Assembly (NCBI GenBank): GCA_017465845.1
Contig: JAFTVH010000004.1
Coordinates: forward strand, 1-35,966
From: Lachnospiraceae bacterium
Lineage (GTDB): Bacteria; Bacillota; Clostridia; Lachnospirales; Lachnospiraceae
Reading direction: 5' to 3'
DNA: 35,966 bases
Positions 15,462-23,320 of the stretch are shown here, piece by piece (position 1 is the stretch's first letter; each line of letters begins with the position of its first letter). Position numbers and translations under genes: made by a program. Below the pieces are notes generated by a model. The model worked only from the letters and a program-made list of their open reading frames with translations, searched no databases and was not told where the DNA came from.

Positions 15462-16799
15462 TCAGGCAGTCCTTACCCTGAAAAGCTGCACTGCACCGGA
15501 AAACAGTCCGGCAACAAATGCGTGATAATAATCTTCTTTATAATCAAAGTAACTGATCGTATCAAAGAGTATATCAGATACATCCTTTGTCAGCTTCTCG
15601 TCTTCGCCGCTCCACCATTCTCTAAACAGCTCTTTACGGTCTCTTGCAGCAATCCGGTCCTCAAACCATGCTTGTACGGTATCTCCAAATACAGATTTTA
15701 CTTCCTCATTGGGAATTCGTAGGAGTTTATAATCTCGCGTCAGTTCTGACCCTTGTGGAAGACTGCCCGGTAAAACCTGCGTCAGATATCCGGTCAGATA
15801 TAATATACTCCACAAGTTATCTTCTGACGAGTGAGCAATATCATAAGTCAGATCTTCATGGATGGGTGCTTTAATGACACCTCCTGCCAATAAGGTCTCA
15901 AATTTATCGTTCACAAACATATCCGGTAAATCGATAAAACGTCTGATGATATTGTTGTGGCTCGTATCCAGCCAATAGCTTCCCGGCCCGGCATTTGGAT
16001 CTTCCATCAGAGCCCGAACATGATTAATTACATCCCAGGGACAATAAATCTCTTTTTCACCAAAAACATATCCGTCATACCACTTTTTCATTTCCGGTAA
16101 GGCACCCGGTACTTCTGCATCTGAAAGAAGGTTGTACACTTCCGCCTCTGTAAATCCGAAATATTTCTGGTAATGCTTATCTGATATCGAATTAGAAATA
16201 AAGTTATTTGCACCGGTAAAAATACTCTCCTTTGCGATCCGGAGGCAACCGGTTACAACGGCAAAATGTAAATATGAATTTGATTTCCACGCCATTCCCA
16301 GAAAACTGCGGATAACCTCCAGCATTTCTTCGTAATAGTCATTGTCGCTGGCTTTTGCAAGAGGAACATCATACTCATCCACAAGGAGAATTACATTTTT
16401 GCCATAATGAGCTTTCATCATACGCATCAACGTAACTAATGCTCCCTGAACATCTGTCATAGATCCGGTTTCCGTTTTTAATCGTTCAAATCGTGCTTTA
16501 TCCGTTTTGTCAACCCTGTCACTTTCACCCAGATACGCATGAGTGATACACAGTGAAGCAATCGTGTACTTTAATAAACCATAGGCCTTGTCAAAATCGC
16601 TGCCATTCACATCCTTCAACGTCAGGAAATTACTCATCATCAGCGTCTTTCCGAACCGATGGGGACGGGTGATCAGATTTACGTCAAATGATTCACTCAG
16701 AATCTCCTTAAGGAATCCTGTTTTATCAATGTAGTAGCAATCACTCATTCGTACCTTCTCAAAATTGTCGATTCCATAAGGAAGGTTCACTTTTGGCAT
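15462..16799 (-). CDS. AAA-ATPase-like protein lacking its C-terminal PD-(D/E)XK domain
   Basis: A 445-residue member of the AAA-ATPase_like family (PF09820). The opening LPYGIDNFEKVRMSDCYYIDKT is canonical, followed by RPHRFGKTLMMS (Walker A variant, 45-56), VILLVDEYDVPL (Walker B), FGFTEAEV and WYDGYVFGEKEIYCPWDVINH. Family members usually end with a PDDEXK_9 nuclease domain after YHAFLAGLFSG; here the protein stops eleven residues after YHAFVAGLFSG. In the following DNA a short NREK-like remnant can be seen before the GC palindrome, which suggests C-terminal truncation. The ribosome site is AAAGGGG. The ATPase core seems intact, so the protein may still be made. Confidence 0.8.
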   Translation of the reverse strand: MPKVNLPYGIDNFEKVRMSDCYYIDKTGFLKEILSESFDVNLITRPHRFGKTLMMSNFLTLKDVNGSDFDKAYGLLKYTIASLCITHAYLGESDRVDKTDKARFERLKTETGSMTDVQGALVTLMRMMKAHYGKNVILLVDEYDVPLAKASDNDYYEEMLEVIRSFLGMAWKSNSYLHFAVVTGCLRIAKESIFTGANNFISNSISDKHYQKYFGFTEAEVYNLLSDAEVPGALPEMKKWYDGYVFGEKEIYCPWDVINHVRALMEDPNAGPGSYWLDTSHNNIIRRFIDLPDMFVNDKFETLLAGGVIKAPIHEDLTYDIAHSSEDNLWSILYLTGYLTQVLPGSLPQGSELTRDYKLLRIPNEEVKSVFGDTVQAWFEDRIAARDRKELFREWWSGEDEKLTKDVSDILFDTISYFDYKEDYYHAFVAGLFSGAVQLFRVRTA

Positions 16800-16845
16800 C
16801 TATCGTCACGCCCCTTTCCGCAGCAATTACATCCCTTTCATATAT

Positions 16846-16880
16846 AATTCCATTTTACTATAGGGGATATTGGAATTCAA
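16846..16880 (-). promoter_or_regulatory. promoter and inverted repeat of the truncated ATPase gene
   Basis: On the minus strand TTGAAT (16875-16880) and TAAAAT (16852-16857) are separated by 17 bases. The 7-bp inverted repeat AATTCCA (16846-16852) and TGGAATT (16871-16877) touches both boxes, a possible operator. Confidence 0.5.
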
Positions 16881-16920
16881 GATATTTATTCAGGGCATTC
16901 TCACCATTGTAGTAAATTGG

Positions 16921-16985
16921 TGTAACAGTTCAGACAGCCGGCACCGCGCAGTCAAAATCGCACTTCAGTGCGATTTTGCAAGACT
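16921..16985. repeat. 65-bp hairpin repeat, copy 1
   Basis: It starts TGTAACAGTTCAGAC and contains GGCACCGCGCAGTC followed by a 10-bp hairpin AAAATCGCAC/GTGCGATTTT with a 4-base loop, closing with GCAAGACT. A second copy at 22162-22226 differs at three positions in the arm and in the hairpin loop. This copy is followed by a second hairpin, CAAAATGCGC/GCGCATTTTG (16995-17019). Confidence 0.8.
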
Positions 16986-17060
16986 TGCGTGCGTCAAAAT
17001 GCGCTTTTAGCGCATTTTGTGTGCATCTACGTAACAGTTCAGACCCCGTCTAAACTGTTA
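16923..17060. repeat. 138-bp MITE-like element containing repeat copy 1
   Basis: The outer ends are inverted: TAACAGTTCAGAC at 16923-16935 and GTCTAAACTGTTA at 17048-17060. The right end itself folds as TAACAGTT-C-AGAC/GTCT-A-AACTGTTA (17032-17060). Two hairpins lie inside. No coding frame is present. Confidence 0.5.
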
Positions 17061-17083
17061 TAAATTGGTAACATTCATGCATA

Positions 17084-17095
17084 CAGACTTGTCTG
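17084..17095. promoter_or_regulatory. small palindrome upstream of the LytTR gene
   Basis: CAGAC-TT-GTCTG, followed by AACTGCAAC, which repeats the GTCTxAACTG arm of the element just upstream. It lies about 100 bases before the LytTR start and could be a regulator site or a repeat relic. Confidence 0.3.
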
Positions 17096-17191
17096 AACTG
17101 CAACTTAACCTGCCAAAATAACCACTTATCCATTTATGAATTGCCATTTTGCAACAATATGTTAAACTGATAACAGAAAGGTAAAAAGCAT

Positions 17192-17671
17192 ATGAAAATA
17201 AAGGTAATAGAAAATAAGCATAGGGCAGGAGAAGAGCCGGAAGTAGTCATATATTGCAGCGAAGAAAATCAGGAAATCAGGCGGCTGGTAAAGCTGATTC
17301 AGTCCATGGATATCAGAATCGCAGGAAGCAATGAAAATGTCAGCTGCAGCTTACGCCAGGAGGACATATATTATTTCGAGGCGGTAGACGGCAAGGTATT
17401 TGCCTATCTTGAAAAAGAAGTGTGGCAGGTCCCGCATAGTCTGGAAAGTCTCGGACGCCTGTTGAAAGCCGGCCGCGGCAGCAGTTTTTTCCGGATATCC
17501 AAATCCTGTATCGTCAATCTGGACCATGTGGAGCATCTGACCAGCATGATGGGAAACCGCATCATAGCCGGAATGGAGAACGGGGAAGAGGTAATCATAT
17601 CCAGGCACTATGCCGGAATGTTTCGTGACTATCTGAAGTATGGGAGGTGTGGAGATGATACGGAAATGTAA
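17192..17671 (+). CDS. LytTR-family DNA-binding regulator
   Basis: A 159-residue protein consisting mainly of the LytTR DNA-binding domain, without a receiver. Recognisable parts are EDIYYFEAVDGKVFAYLEKEVWQV, the helix HSLESLGRLL and FFRISKSCIVNLDHVEHL, then an acidic-basic end with VIISRHYAGMFRDYL. It overlaps the DUF3021 gene by 17 bases and heads an operon that continues with an ABC exporter. In this gene order (LytTR-DUF3021-ABC) the membrane protein is thought to control the regulator, which activates its own operon. AGAAAGG precedes the ATG. Confidence 0.9.
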   Translation: MKIKVIENKHRAGEEPEVVIYCSEENQEIRRLVKLIQSMDIRIAGSNENVSCSLRQEDIYYFEAVDGKVFAYLEKEVWQVPHSLESLGRLLKAGRGSSFFRISKSCIVNLDHVEHLTSMMGNRIIAGMENGEEVIISRHYAGMFRDYLKYGRCGDDTEM

Positions 17672-18143
17672 AGAAATCATATCTAAATGGGAGCATTACA
17701 TCAGAATTGAAATGGAAGCAGAAGTCATGGCCTGTGTGCACGGTTACGCCATGATTCTGACATGGCTTTTCATGAAATTTGTGGTGGGCGAGGACGGTGT
17801 CAGTCTTCTCTATGTGGTGGAAATGGGGTTCCTGGGATATTTGCTGGCATGGCTTCAGAGGCTGGTATTTTGGAAAGAGAAAGCCTACAGTATCAGGGAA
17901 TATCGACTAAGGGAAATCGTGTGGTGTGCTCTGCCTTTAGTATTGACTTTCCCGGCAGGGAAAATACTGGGCTGGTTTGCAGGACTTCCGGCTGTCTGTG
18001 AATGGGGATTTTATGGACTTCTGGTGCCATATTACATTGTTATGTGGATCATGATGAAGCGCTTTTTCCGGAAGGATACCAGACAGTTGAATGAACTTTT
18101 GGACGAATATAAAGCAGATTCCGGTAACAGAAGTGAAGAATAG
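17655..18143 (+). CDS. DUF3021-family membrane protein
   Basis: A 162-residue protein with four predicted membrane segments (about 25-45, 50-68, 90-108, 118-138) and a charged cytosolic C-terminus; DUF3021 proteins have this size and fold. It is paired with LytTR regulators and probably restrains them at the membrane. ATG 17655 is preferred over ATG 17640 because GGAGG lies seven bases before it; this gives a 17-base overlap with the LytTR gene. Confidence 0.82.
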   Translation: MIRKCKEIISKWEHYIRIEMEAEVMACVHGYAMILTWLFMKFVVGEDGVSLLYVVEMGFLGYLLAWLQRLVFWKEKAYSIREYRLREIVWCALPLVLTFPAGKILGWFAGLPAVCEWGFYGLLVPYYIVMWIMMKRFFRKDTRQLNELLDEYKADSGNRSEE

Positions 18144-18186
18144 AAGGTACTAAAAAAACATAGAAGCGGCAGGAAGGAGGCCGGAA

Positions 18187-19068
18187 GTGAAAGCAATTGA
18201 AATTAAAAATTTAACAAAATATTATGGAAAAAGCAGAGGAATTGTGGACCTGAATCTTAGCGTGGAGGAAGGTGATTTCTTCGGATTTATAGGACCTAAC
18301 GGAGCCGGAAAATCCACGACCATCAGAACGCTTCTTGGGCTGATCACGCCCACATCAGGCAGTGCAAAAATACTGGATATGGACTGTGGACGCAGTAAGA
18401 CGCAGATACTGAAGCAGGTGGGTTATATGCCGTCGGAAGCCTTTTACTACGATAATATGAGAGTGAAGGATGTCATTAAAATGGCGGCCAATCTGCACGG
18501 AAAAGATTGCAGAAAAGAAGCTTCCGGACTGTGTGAGCGTCTGGAATTGGATACCAATAAAAAGATAGAGCAGCTGTCTCTGGGAAATCGGAAAAAGGTG
18601 AGTATCGTCTGTGCCTTGCAGCATGCTCCCCGTGTCTGTATCCTGGATGAACCGACCTCCGGACTGGACCCTTTGATGCAACAGGAATTCTTCAAAATTC
18701 TGCAGGAAAGGAACCGGGAGGGAGCAACCATTTTTCTTTCCTCTCATGTCCTGCAGGAGATCCAGAAATATTGCCATAGTGCAGGTATCATCAGGGAAGG
18801 CACGTTAATACGCTGCGGAAGCGTGGAAGAATTGTCCCATAGCAACGCCGGAAGAGTAACTTATACTACAGAAAAAGGGACGGAAAGTTTCCTCCATCGG
18901 GGGCCTGTAAGTGACCTTTTGGAGCAGCTGCGTGGCCTGGAAGAGGCGGGAATTGTGCTGCAGAATCTGACGATTGCGGAGCCAACACTGGATGAAATCG
19001 TGATGCATTATTATGAAAAAGAAGGCGGAGATAAGCCATCAAAGACAACTGGGGAGGCAGAGAAATGA
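18187..19068 (+). CDS. ABC transporter ATP-binding protein
   Basis: A 293-residue ATPase subunit. Walker A GPNGAGKST is at 36-44, the signature LSLGNRKKV at 130-138, Walker B CILDEPTSGLD at 151-161, and the H-loop in FLSSHVLQE. The C-terminal 60 residues are the substrate or dimer extension common in ABC-2 (DrrA-like) exporters. The start codon is GTG at 18187, placed by GGAGG nine bases upstream. It is coupled to the permease gene through an ATGA overlap and belongs to the LytTR operon. The exported substrate is unknown. Confidence 0.92.
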   Translation: MKAIEIKNLTKYYGKSRGIVDLNLSVEEGDFFGFIGPNGAGKSTTIRTLLGLITPTSGSAKILDMDCGRSKTQILKQVGYMPSEAFYYDNMRVKDVIKMAANLHGKDCRKEASGLCERLELDTNKKIEQLSLGNRKKVSIVCALQHAPRVCILDEPTSGLDPLMQQEFFKILQERNREGATIFLSSHVLQEIQKYCHSAGIIREGTLIRCGSVEELSHSNAGRVTYTTEKGTESFLHRGPVSDLLEQLRGLEEAGIVLQNLTIAEPTLDEIVMHYYEKEGGDKPSKTTGEAEK

Positions 19069-19856
19069 TGAGTGTATATTTGCATGAATTAAAGCAAAAT
19101 GGGAAGCTATTAACCATTTGGACAGCGGTGGTTGCCGGAATGAATTTTATCATTATGTTTATCTATCCTCAGATGGCAGGGCAGACGGAAGAAGTGATGA
19201 ATATCTATGCAAATCTGGGAGCTTTTTCTGATGCTTTTGGGATAAACCGACTGAGTCTGGGCTCGGCTTTAGGGTTTTACGGAGTGGAAGGCGGAGCTAT
19301 GATTTCCATTGGTGGCGGTATGCTGGCCGGGCTTTTGGGCAGCGGAATACTCTGTAAAGAAGAGGGTAAGCATACGGCAGAATTTCTTATGACGATGCCG
19401 GTACGCAGGGAAAAGGTGGCTTTGCAGAAGCTGGCAGCGGTGTGTACGTTGGTGGTGCTGTTTAATCTTGTGTGTGGGGCAGCGGGTGTTGGGGCTTTTG
19501 CAGTCATTGAGGAGACGCTGGATGGAGAATTGTTCTTAAAATATCACATTGCGCAGCTGGTGATGCAGCTGGAGATTGGGTGTATCTGCTTTGGAATCTC
19601 TGCGTTTTTGCGGAAAGTGTCCATGGGTGTGGGAATCGGTGTGGCGCTGATCTTTTATTTCCTGCAGATGTTCGTGAATATCAGTGAGGACATGGAGTGG
19701 CTGAAATATATTACACCGTATTATTATTCTGACGCATCTTATATATTGGCCGGGTATGATATGGAATTGGGGATTATGATTTGGGGCGTGCTGCTTGGTA
19801 TTGTGGCGACTGCTGTGGGGACCTGGTGGTTTGGGCGGAAGGACTTGATGGGATAA
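19065..19856 (+). CDS. ABC-2 type transporter permease
   Basis: A 263-residue membrane protein with about six hydrophobic segments: residues 13-32, 75-100, 118-145, 155-180, 187-205 and 230-255. The loop EEGKHTAEFLMTMPVRR after the second segment is the coupling helix signature of this permease class. It overlaps the ATPase gene by four bases. Together the two form a small exporter, possibly for a peptide or lipid; the LytTR context favours antimicrobial-peptide or autoregulated export, which is inference. Confidence 0.88.
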   Translation: MMSVYLHELKQNGKLLTIWTAVVAGMNFIIMFIYPQMAGQTEEVMNIYANLGAFSDAFGINRLSLGSALGFYGVEGGAMISIGGGMLAGLLGSGILCKEEGKHTAEFLMTMPVRREKVALQKLAAVCTLVVLFNLVCGAAGVGAFAVIEETLDGELFLKYHIAQLVMQLEIGCICFGISAFLRKVSMGVGIGVALIFYFLQMFVNISEDMEWLKYITPYYYSDASYILAGYDMELGIMIWGVLLGIVATAVGTWWFGRKDLMG

Positions 19857-19857
19857 G

Positions 19858-19892
19858 AGAATGATTTTAATCCTCTGATCATTCTGCTTTTA
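19858..19892 (+). terminator. probable terminator of the LytTR-ABC operon
   Basis: AGAATGAT (19858-19865) pairs with ATCATTCT (19878-19885), followed by GCTTTT. The stem is short and AT-rich. Confidence 0.5.
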
Positions 19893-19944
19893 ATTTGAAA
19901 ATACATAAAACTAACACTCTCGTAAACATAGAGATAAAAATGCA

Positions 19945-19975
19945 GGTGCCCCCGTGTTCTGAAATCGGGGGCACC
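19945..19975 (+). other. strong GC hairpin in the spmA leader
   Basis: GGTGCCCCCG pairs perfectly with CGGGGGCACC across an 11-base loop. There is no T tract after it. It lies 40 bases before the spmA start, so it may be a leader structure or a terminator relic. Confidence 0.5.
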
Positions 19976-20014
19976 GGCATAAATATTGGTAAGATATCAT
20001 ACGGCGGTAGTTCT

Positions 20015-20638
20015 ATGTTAAATTATCTGTGGGCAGGAATGATTCTGTTGGGAGTGCTTTATGCCGCTTTTACGGGCAACATGAGCGAGGTAACCAATGC
20101 GGCACTTGACAGTGCCGGGGAGGCGATTTCACTGTGCATCACTATGGCGGGAGTCATGGCATTGTGGATGGGGCTCATGGAAATCGGGCAAAAGTGTGGA
20201 ATTATGGAACGTCTTACGAAAGCAATTGGACCATTTTTAAATTTCATGTTCCCAAGGATTCCGAAAAAACATCCTGCCAGAGAGTATATTGCTACAAATA
20301 TTATTGCAAATGTACTGGGACTGGGCTGGGCCTGTACACCGGCCGGGCTAAAAGCCATGGAGGAACTTGCCAATCTGGAACGGGAGAGAGGGAATCCTCA
20401 ATATCTCGAAAATACAGAAGTTAGAGGGCGCAGTGCCAGCAATGAGATGTGCATTTTCCTCATCCTGAATATTTCATCATTGCAGTTGATCCCGGTAAAT
20501 ATGATTGCTTATCGCAGCCAGTATGGCAGCGTGAATCCGGCTGTAATCGTGGCACCGGCAATCGTGGCTACGCTGGTAAGCACAGTGGCGGCAATAGGCT
20601 TCTGCAAGGTGATGGACAGAAAGAGGGCAGTGCTATGA
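20015..20638 (+). CDS. spmA: spore maturation protein A
   Basis: A 207-residue membrane protein of the nucleoside-recognition (Gate) domain family, matching SpmA. It has hydrophobic segments at 4-20, 40-57, a central NIIANVLGLGWACTPAGLKAMEEL motif typical of Gate proteins, and a paired C-terminal set (ILNISSLQLIPVN, AIVATLVSTVAAIGF). SpmA and SpmB act in spore core dehydration. The frame opens at 19895 but the family begins at MLNYLWAGMI, so ATG 20015 is chosen; its ribosome site (GGCGG) is weak. Its stop overlaps spmB (ATGA). Confidence 0.92.
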   Translation: MLNYLWAGMILLGVLYAAFTGNMSEVTNAALDSAGEAISLCITMAGVMALWMGLMEIGQKCGIMERLTKAIGPFLNFMFPRIPKKHPAREYIATNIIANVLGLGWACTPAGLKAMEELANLERERGNPQYLENTEVRGRSASNEMCIFLILNISSLQLIPVNMIAYRSQYGSVNPAVIVAPAIVATLVSTVAAIGFCKVMDRKRAVL

Positions 20639-21162
20639 ATGTATTGATTCATATTTCAGATATCATTATCCCGGCAGTTATATTTTACATAGTAGGTTAT
20701 GGTCTGGTATCGAAAGTCAAAGTGTACGAGACTTTCCTGAAAGGAGCCAGGGAAGGCTTGAAAGTGGTGGTAGATATCATGCCCACGCTGATCGGGCTCA
20801 TGGTAGCGGTAGGGGTGCTGCGTGCATCAGGTTTTCTTGACTTCCTGGGCAGCCTCCTTGGTCCTTTGACGGAAAAAATAGGACTGCCCGGACCGCTGTT
20901 TCCACTGCTCGTCGTGAAGTTGTTCTCGTCTTCGGCGGCTACGGGTCTTGTGCTGGATATTTTTAAAACAGCAGGGCCTGATTCATATGCCGGAATGGTA
21001 ACATCCATTCTTATGAGCTGTACGGAGACGCTGTTTTACACGATGAGCGTGTATTATATGGCGGCAAAGGTGACGAAGACAAGGTATACACTGACGGGGG
21101 CACTTTGGGCAACATTAGCCGGGACGATTATGAGCGTGGTGCTGGCGAGAGGGATGGTATAA
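20635..21162 (+). CDS. spmB: spore maturation protein B
   Basis: A 175-residue Gate-domain membrane protein, the SpmB partner of the preceding gene. It contains GAREGLKVVVDIMPTLIGLMVAVGVLRASG and the FSSSAATGLVLDIFKTAGPDSYAGMVTSIL segment typical of the family. It begins at ATG 20635 inside the spmA stop, so the two are translationally coupled. It ends 12 bases before the convergent AEC gene with no obvious terminator between them. Confidence 0.93.
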   Translation: MNVLIHISDIIIPAVIFYIVGYGLVSKVKVYETFLKGAREGLKVVVDIMPTLIGLMVAVGVLRASGFLDFLGSLLGPLTEKIGLPGPLFPLLVVKLFSSSAATGLVLDIFKTAGPDSYAGMVTSILMSCTETLFYTMSVYYMAAKVTKTRYTLTGALWATLAGTIMSVVLARGMV

Positions 21163-21174
21163 AACACATCAGTG

Positions 21175-22134
21175 TCAAATCACCCCAACGCTTCGCAATA
21201 TAAATAACCACATCGTTAACGTAATAGAACTTAAAAAGGTTGTGGTGAGCACTACGCTGGAGGTCAGCGTCCCTTCATGTCCCATATTTTTTGCCATAAT
21301 ATAACAGCTTGGTGTAGTAGGTGATCCCAGCATGACCAGAATGGCCACTAGCTTTTCAGTGGTAAAACCAAGTTTAATGGCTAAGGGCAAGAACAGCGCC
21401 GGAAGTACCACCAGCTTGATCAGAGAAGCTACTGCGGTAGGTTTTATCTGCTTCAAAGCCTTACGGCCTTCAAAGCCTGCACCCAGACCGATCAATGCCA
21501 GGGGCGAAGCCAGGGAGGCGATATTATTGATGGTCTTGGATATCATAACCGGGAAAGAAATCCGACAAAGCGAAGCTGCCATACCCAAAAAGATACCGAT
21601 AATAATGGGATTGGTAAGAATTCCAAGTATGGACTTTTTTAGGGCTGCTTTGTCCAGTCTGCTTCCGGAATCGGAAGTTTTCAGCCCGGTAAAGGACAGA
21701 ATCAGCACCGCTGCGATATTGTACAAAGGCACGGTACCGATGATCATCAGAGGTGCCATACCGGAATTGCCGTAGATATTCTGGATGAAGGCAATGCCCA
21801 GAACAGCGGCGCTGCTTCGGTAGGAAGCCTGAATCAATTCCCCAACCTGAGCTTTGTTGCGGTAAAAAATCCCTGCCACGATCCAGATGACAGTGATGCA
21901 CAGGAACGTCACTGTAAAACAGTACACCACATAACGGGTGTCCCATACACTGTAAAAATCTGACCCGGCAATGTCCTTGAACAGGAGGACAGGCAGGGTT
22001 ATTTTAAAATTAAAGGAATTCAATGTCTTTACGAAAGGCTCATCCACAATGTGAAATATTTTTAATAAGTAGCCGATGACCATCACAAGGAATACGGGGA
22101 TGGTGGCGTTCAGGCTGAATAATAGCTGGTCCAT
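21175..22134 (-). CDS. AEC-family (auxin efflux carrier-like) transporter
   Basis: A 319-residue transporter with about ten membrane segments in two halves, as in the AEC family; bacterial members move organic acids such as malate. It opens with NATIPVFLVMVIGYLLK and includes NSFNFKITLPVLLFKDIAG and the C-terminal LGSPTTPSCYIMAKNMG segment typical of these carriers. The frame extends 67 codons upstream, but GAAGGAT precedes ATG 22134 and the upstream part is the intergenic repeat. The substrate is not deducible. Confidence 0.9.
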   Translation of the reverse strand: MDQLLFSLNATIPVFLVMVIGYLLKIFHIVDEPFVKTLNSFNFKITLPVLLFKDIAGSDFYSVWDTRYVVYCFTVTFLCITVIWIVAGIFYRNKAQVGELIQASYRSSAAVLGIAFIQNIYGNSGMAPLMIIGTVPLYNIAAVLILSFTGLKTSDSGSRLDKAALKKSILGILTNPIIIGIFLGMAASLCRISFPVMISKTINNIASLASPLALIGLGAGFEGRKALKQIKPTAVASLIKLVVLPALFLPLAIKLGFTTEKLVAILVMLGSPTTPSCYIMAKNMGHEGTLTSSVVLTTTFLSSITLTMWLFILRSVGVI

Positions 22135-22161
22135 ATGATATCCTTCTTTCATTTGTAAGTC

Positions 22162-22226
22162 TGTAACAGTTGAGACGGCTGGCACCGCGCAGTCAAAATC
22201 GCACCGGAGTGCGATTTTGCAAGACT
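22162..22226. repeat. 65-bp hairpin repeat, copy 2
   Basis: It matches 16921-16985 from TGTAACAGTT to GCAAGACT at nearly every position; the changes are three arm bases plus the loop (TTCA against CGGA), while the 10-bp stem AAAATCGCAC/GTGCGATTTT is unchanged. It lies 28 bases before the AEC gene start, probably in its leader. Confidence 0.8.
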
Positions 22227-22508
22227 CTTTATGGATTATACCACGGATTGAAGTAATGTGCTTGCTTTTTTTGTGTGAATGTGTTAGGCTGTTTTCACAA
22301 GTTTTATAGTTCCGTAGGAACGTCTGAAGATTCATATGGTTTTATTATGTATTTTATAATAAAGCTTCGTGTGGTCGTTTCGGCCAGTGAATCCAAGGTG
22401 TTAATTTTATAGTTAAAATGTATACTGATGGGTATCTTTTTGGGGGAGAGTAGAAGTATATCTGTTAGTATTATTATTTTTATACATAATGATTATGGAA
22501 CTATTTTC
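22227..22508. other. intergenic stretch between AEC and hicAB
   Basis: AT-rich with no credible gene. A small palindrome GTTCC-GTA-GGAAC (22309-22321) is the only structure I see; the AEC promoter should lie here but no clear boxes stand out. Confidence 0.4.
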
Positions 22509-22537
22509 TTGACTAATAGTACTACATATGATACTAT
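22509..22537 (+). promoter_or_regulatory. hicAB promoter with overlapping inverted repeat
   Basis: TTGACT (22509-22514) and TACTAT (22532-22537) are 17 bases apart. ATAGTA (22516-22521) and TACTAT (22532-22537) form an exact 6-bp inverted repeat with a 10-base spacer, a likely site for autorepression by HicB. TATGAT at 22527 is an alternative -10. Confidence 0.5.
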
Positions 22538-22551
22538 AAAGGAGGAAGAGG

Positions 22552-22779
22552 ATGCCGAGTGTTGAGAAAATATTGGAAAAGATGAGGAGACAGCCAAATG
22601 GAATACGTCCGGAGGAAGCGGAAAAAGTACTTAAGGCTTACGGATATGAACCGGTAAGGCAGAAAGGGAGTCATAAACAATATTTAAATGAAAAGACTGG
22701 GGATTTGACAACTATTAAACAAGAAAATCCACTTAAGAAAGTCTATGTAATGGATATTCTTGCGAGAATAGGAGAGTAG
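22552..22779 (+). CDS. hicA: HicA-family mRNA interferase toxin
   Basis: A 75-residue protein with the double-stranded RNA-binding-like fold of HicA. The catalytic His41 is in KGSHKQY, preceded by the helix PEEAEKVLKAYGYEPVRQ and followed by LTTIKQENPLKKVYVMDILARIG. HicA cleaves mRNA and is neutralised by HicB. AGGAGG lies six bases before the ATG. The hicB gene follows after 54 bases; the pair forms a type II toxin-antitoxin module. Confidence 0.92.
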   Translation: MPSVEKILEKMRRQPNGIRPEEAEKVLKAYGYEPVRQKGSHKQYLNEKTGDLTTIKQENPLKKVYVMDILARIGE

Positions 22780-22833
22780 GCTAATTTTATGGAAATAATA
22801 TTTGTAAATTAGTAGGGAAGGAGTGTGCAGATA

Positions 22834-23178
22834 ATGGAAGTAAGAGAATATATGAGATTGCCATATACAAGACTTGTACAGGAAATAAATGATGAGAGTG
22901 GACACTATTTTTACGGGAGAATCTTAGAACTGGATGGCTGTCAAAGTACAGGAGACACCTTAGACGAATTATACGAAAGTCTCAATGAGGCGATGGAGGG
23001 TTATATTGAAGTGAAATTAGAAAATAATTTGCCCATACCTGTCCCGGAAACGGTAAATAAATATAGCGGCAAGTTTGTTGTAAGATTACCAAAATCATTA
23101 CATCAGAGGCTGGCGATAGAAGCCGACAGGGAAGGTGTAAGCCTTAATCAATTGGCCTTGTATAAACTGGCATTATAA
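22834..23178 (+). CDS. hicB: HicB-family antitoxin
   Basis: A 114-residue antitoxin. The N-terminal half is the partial RNase H-like fold (HYFYGRILELDGCQSTGDTLDELYESLNEAMEGYIE), and the C-terminal half a ribbon-helix-helix DNA-binding domain (GKFVVRLPKSLHQRLAIEADREGVSLNQLALYKL). It binds HicA and probably the inverted repeat at the operon promoter. ATG 22834 is chosen over GTG 22825 because AAGGAG (22818-22823) is ten bases from the former and one from the latter. A terminator follows. Confidence 0.9.
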   Translation: MEVREYMRLPYTRLVQEINDESGHYFYGRILELDGCQSTGDTLDELYESLNEAMEGYIEVKLENNLPIPVPETVNKYSGKFVVRLPKSLHQRLAIEADREGVSLNQLALYKLAL

Positions 23179-23215
23179 ACTCATGATAGAGAAGAGAAAA
23201 ATCAAGTGTGAAACG

Positions 23216-23250
23216 CAAGGAGTTGTTAATCAGGCAGCTCCTTGTTTTTT
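23216..23250 (+). terminator. hicAB terminator
   Basis: CAAGGAG pairs with CTCCTTG over a 15-base loop, followed by TTTTTT. Confidence 0.75.
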
Positions 23251-23320
23251 GCAACAAACTATGGTAATATAGCATAAGAACAAATGTTCTTTATAATTGG
23301 CTTGGAAGGAGTAAGACAGA

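Noticed and set aside
19945-19975. riboswitch or terminator for spmA
   Set aside because: The hairpin is strong, but it has no T tract and no known riboswitch core, so it is listed only as a structure.
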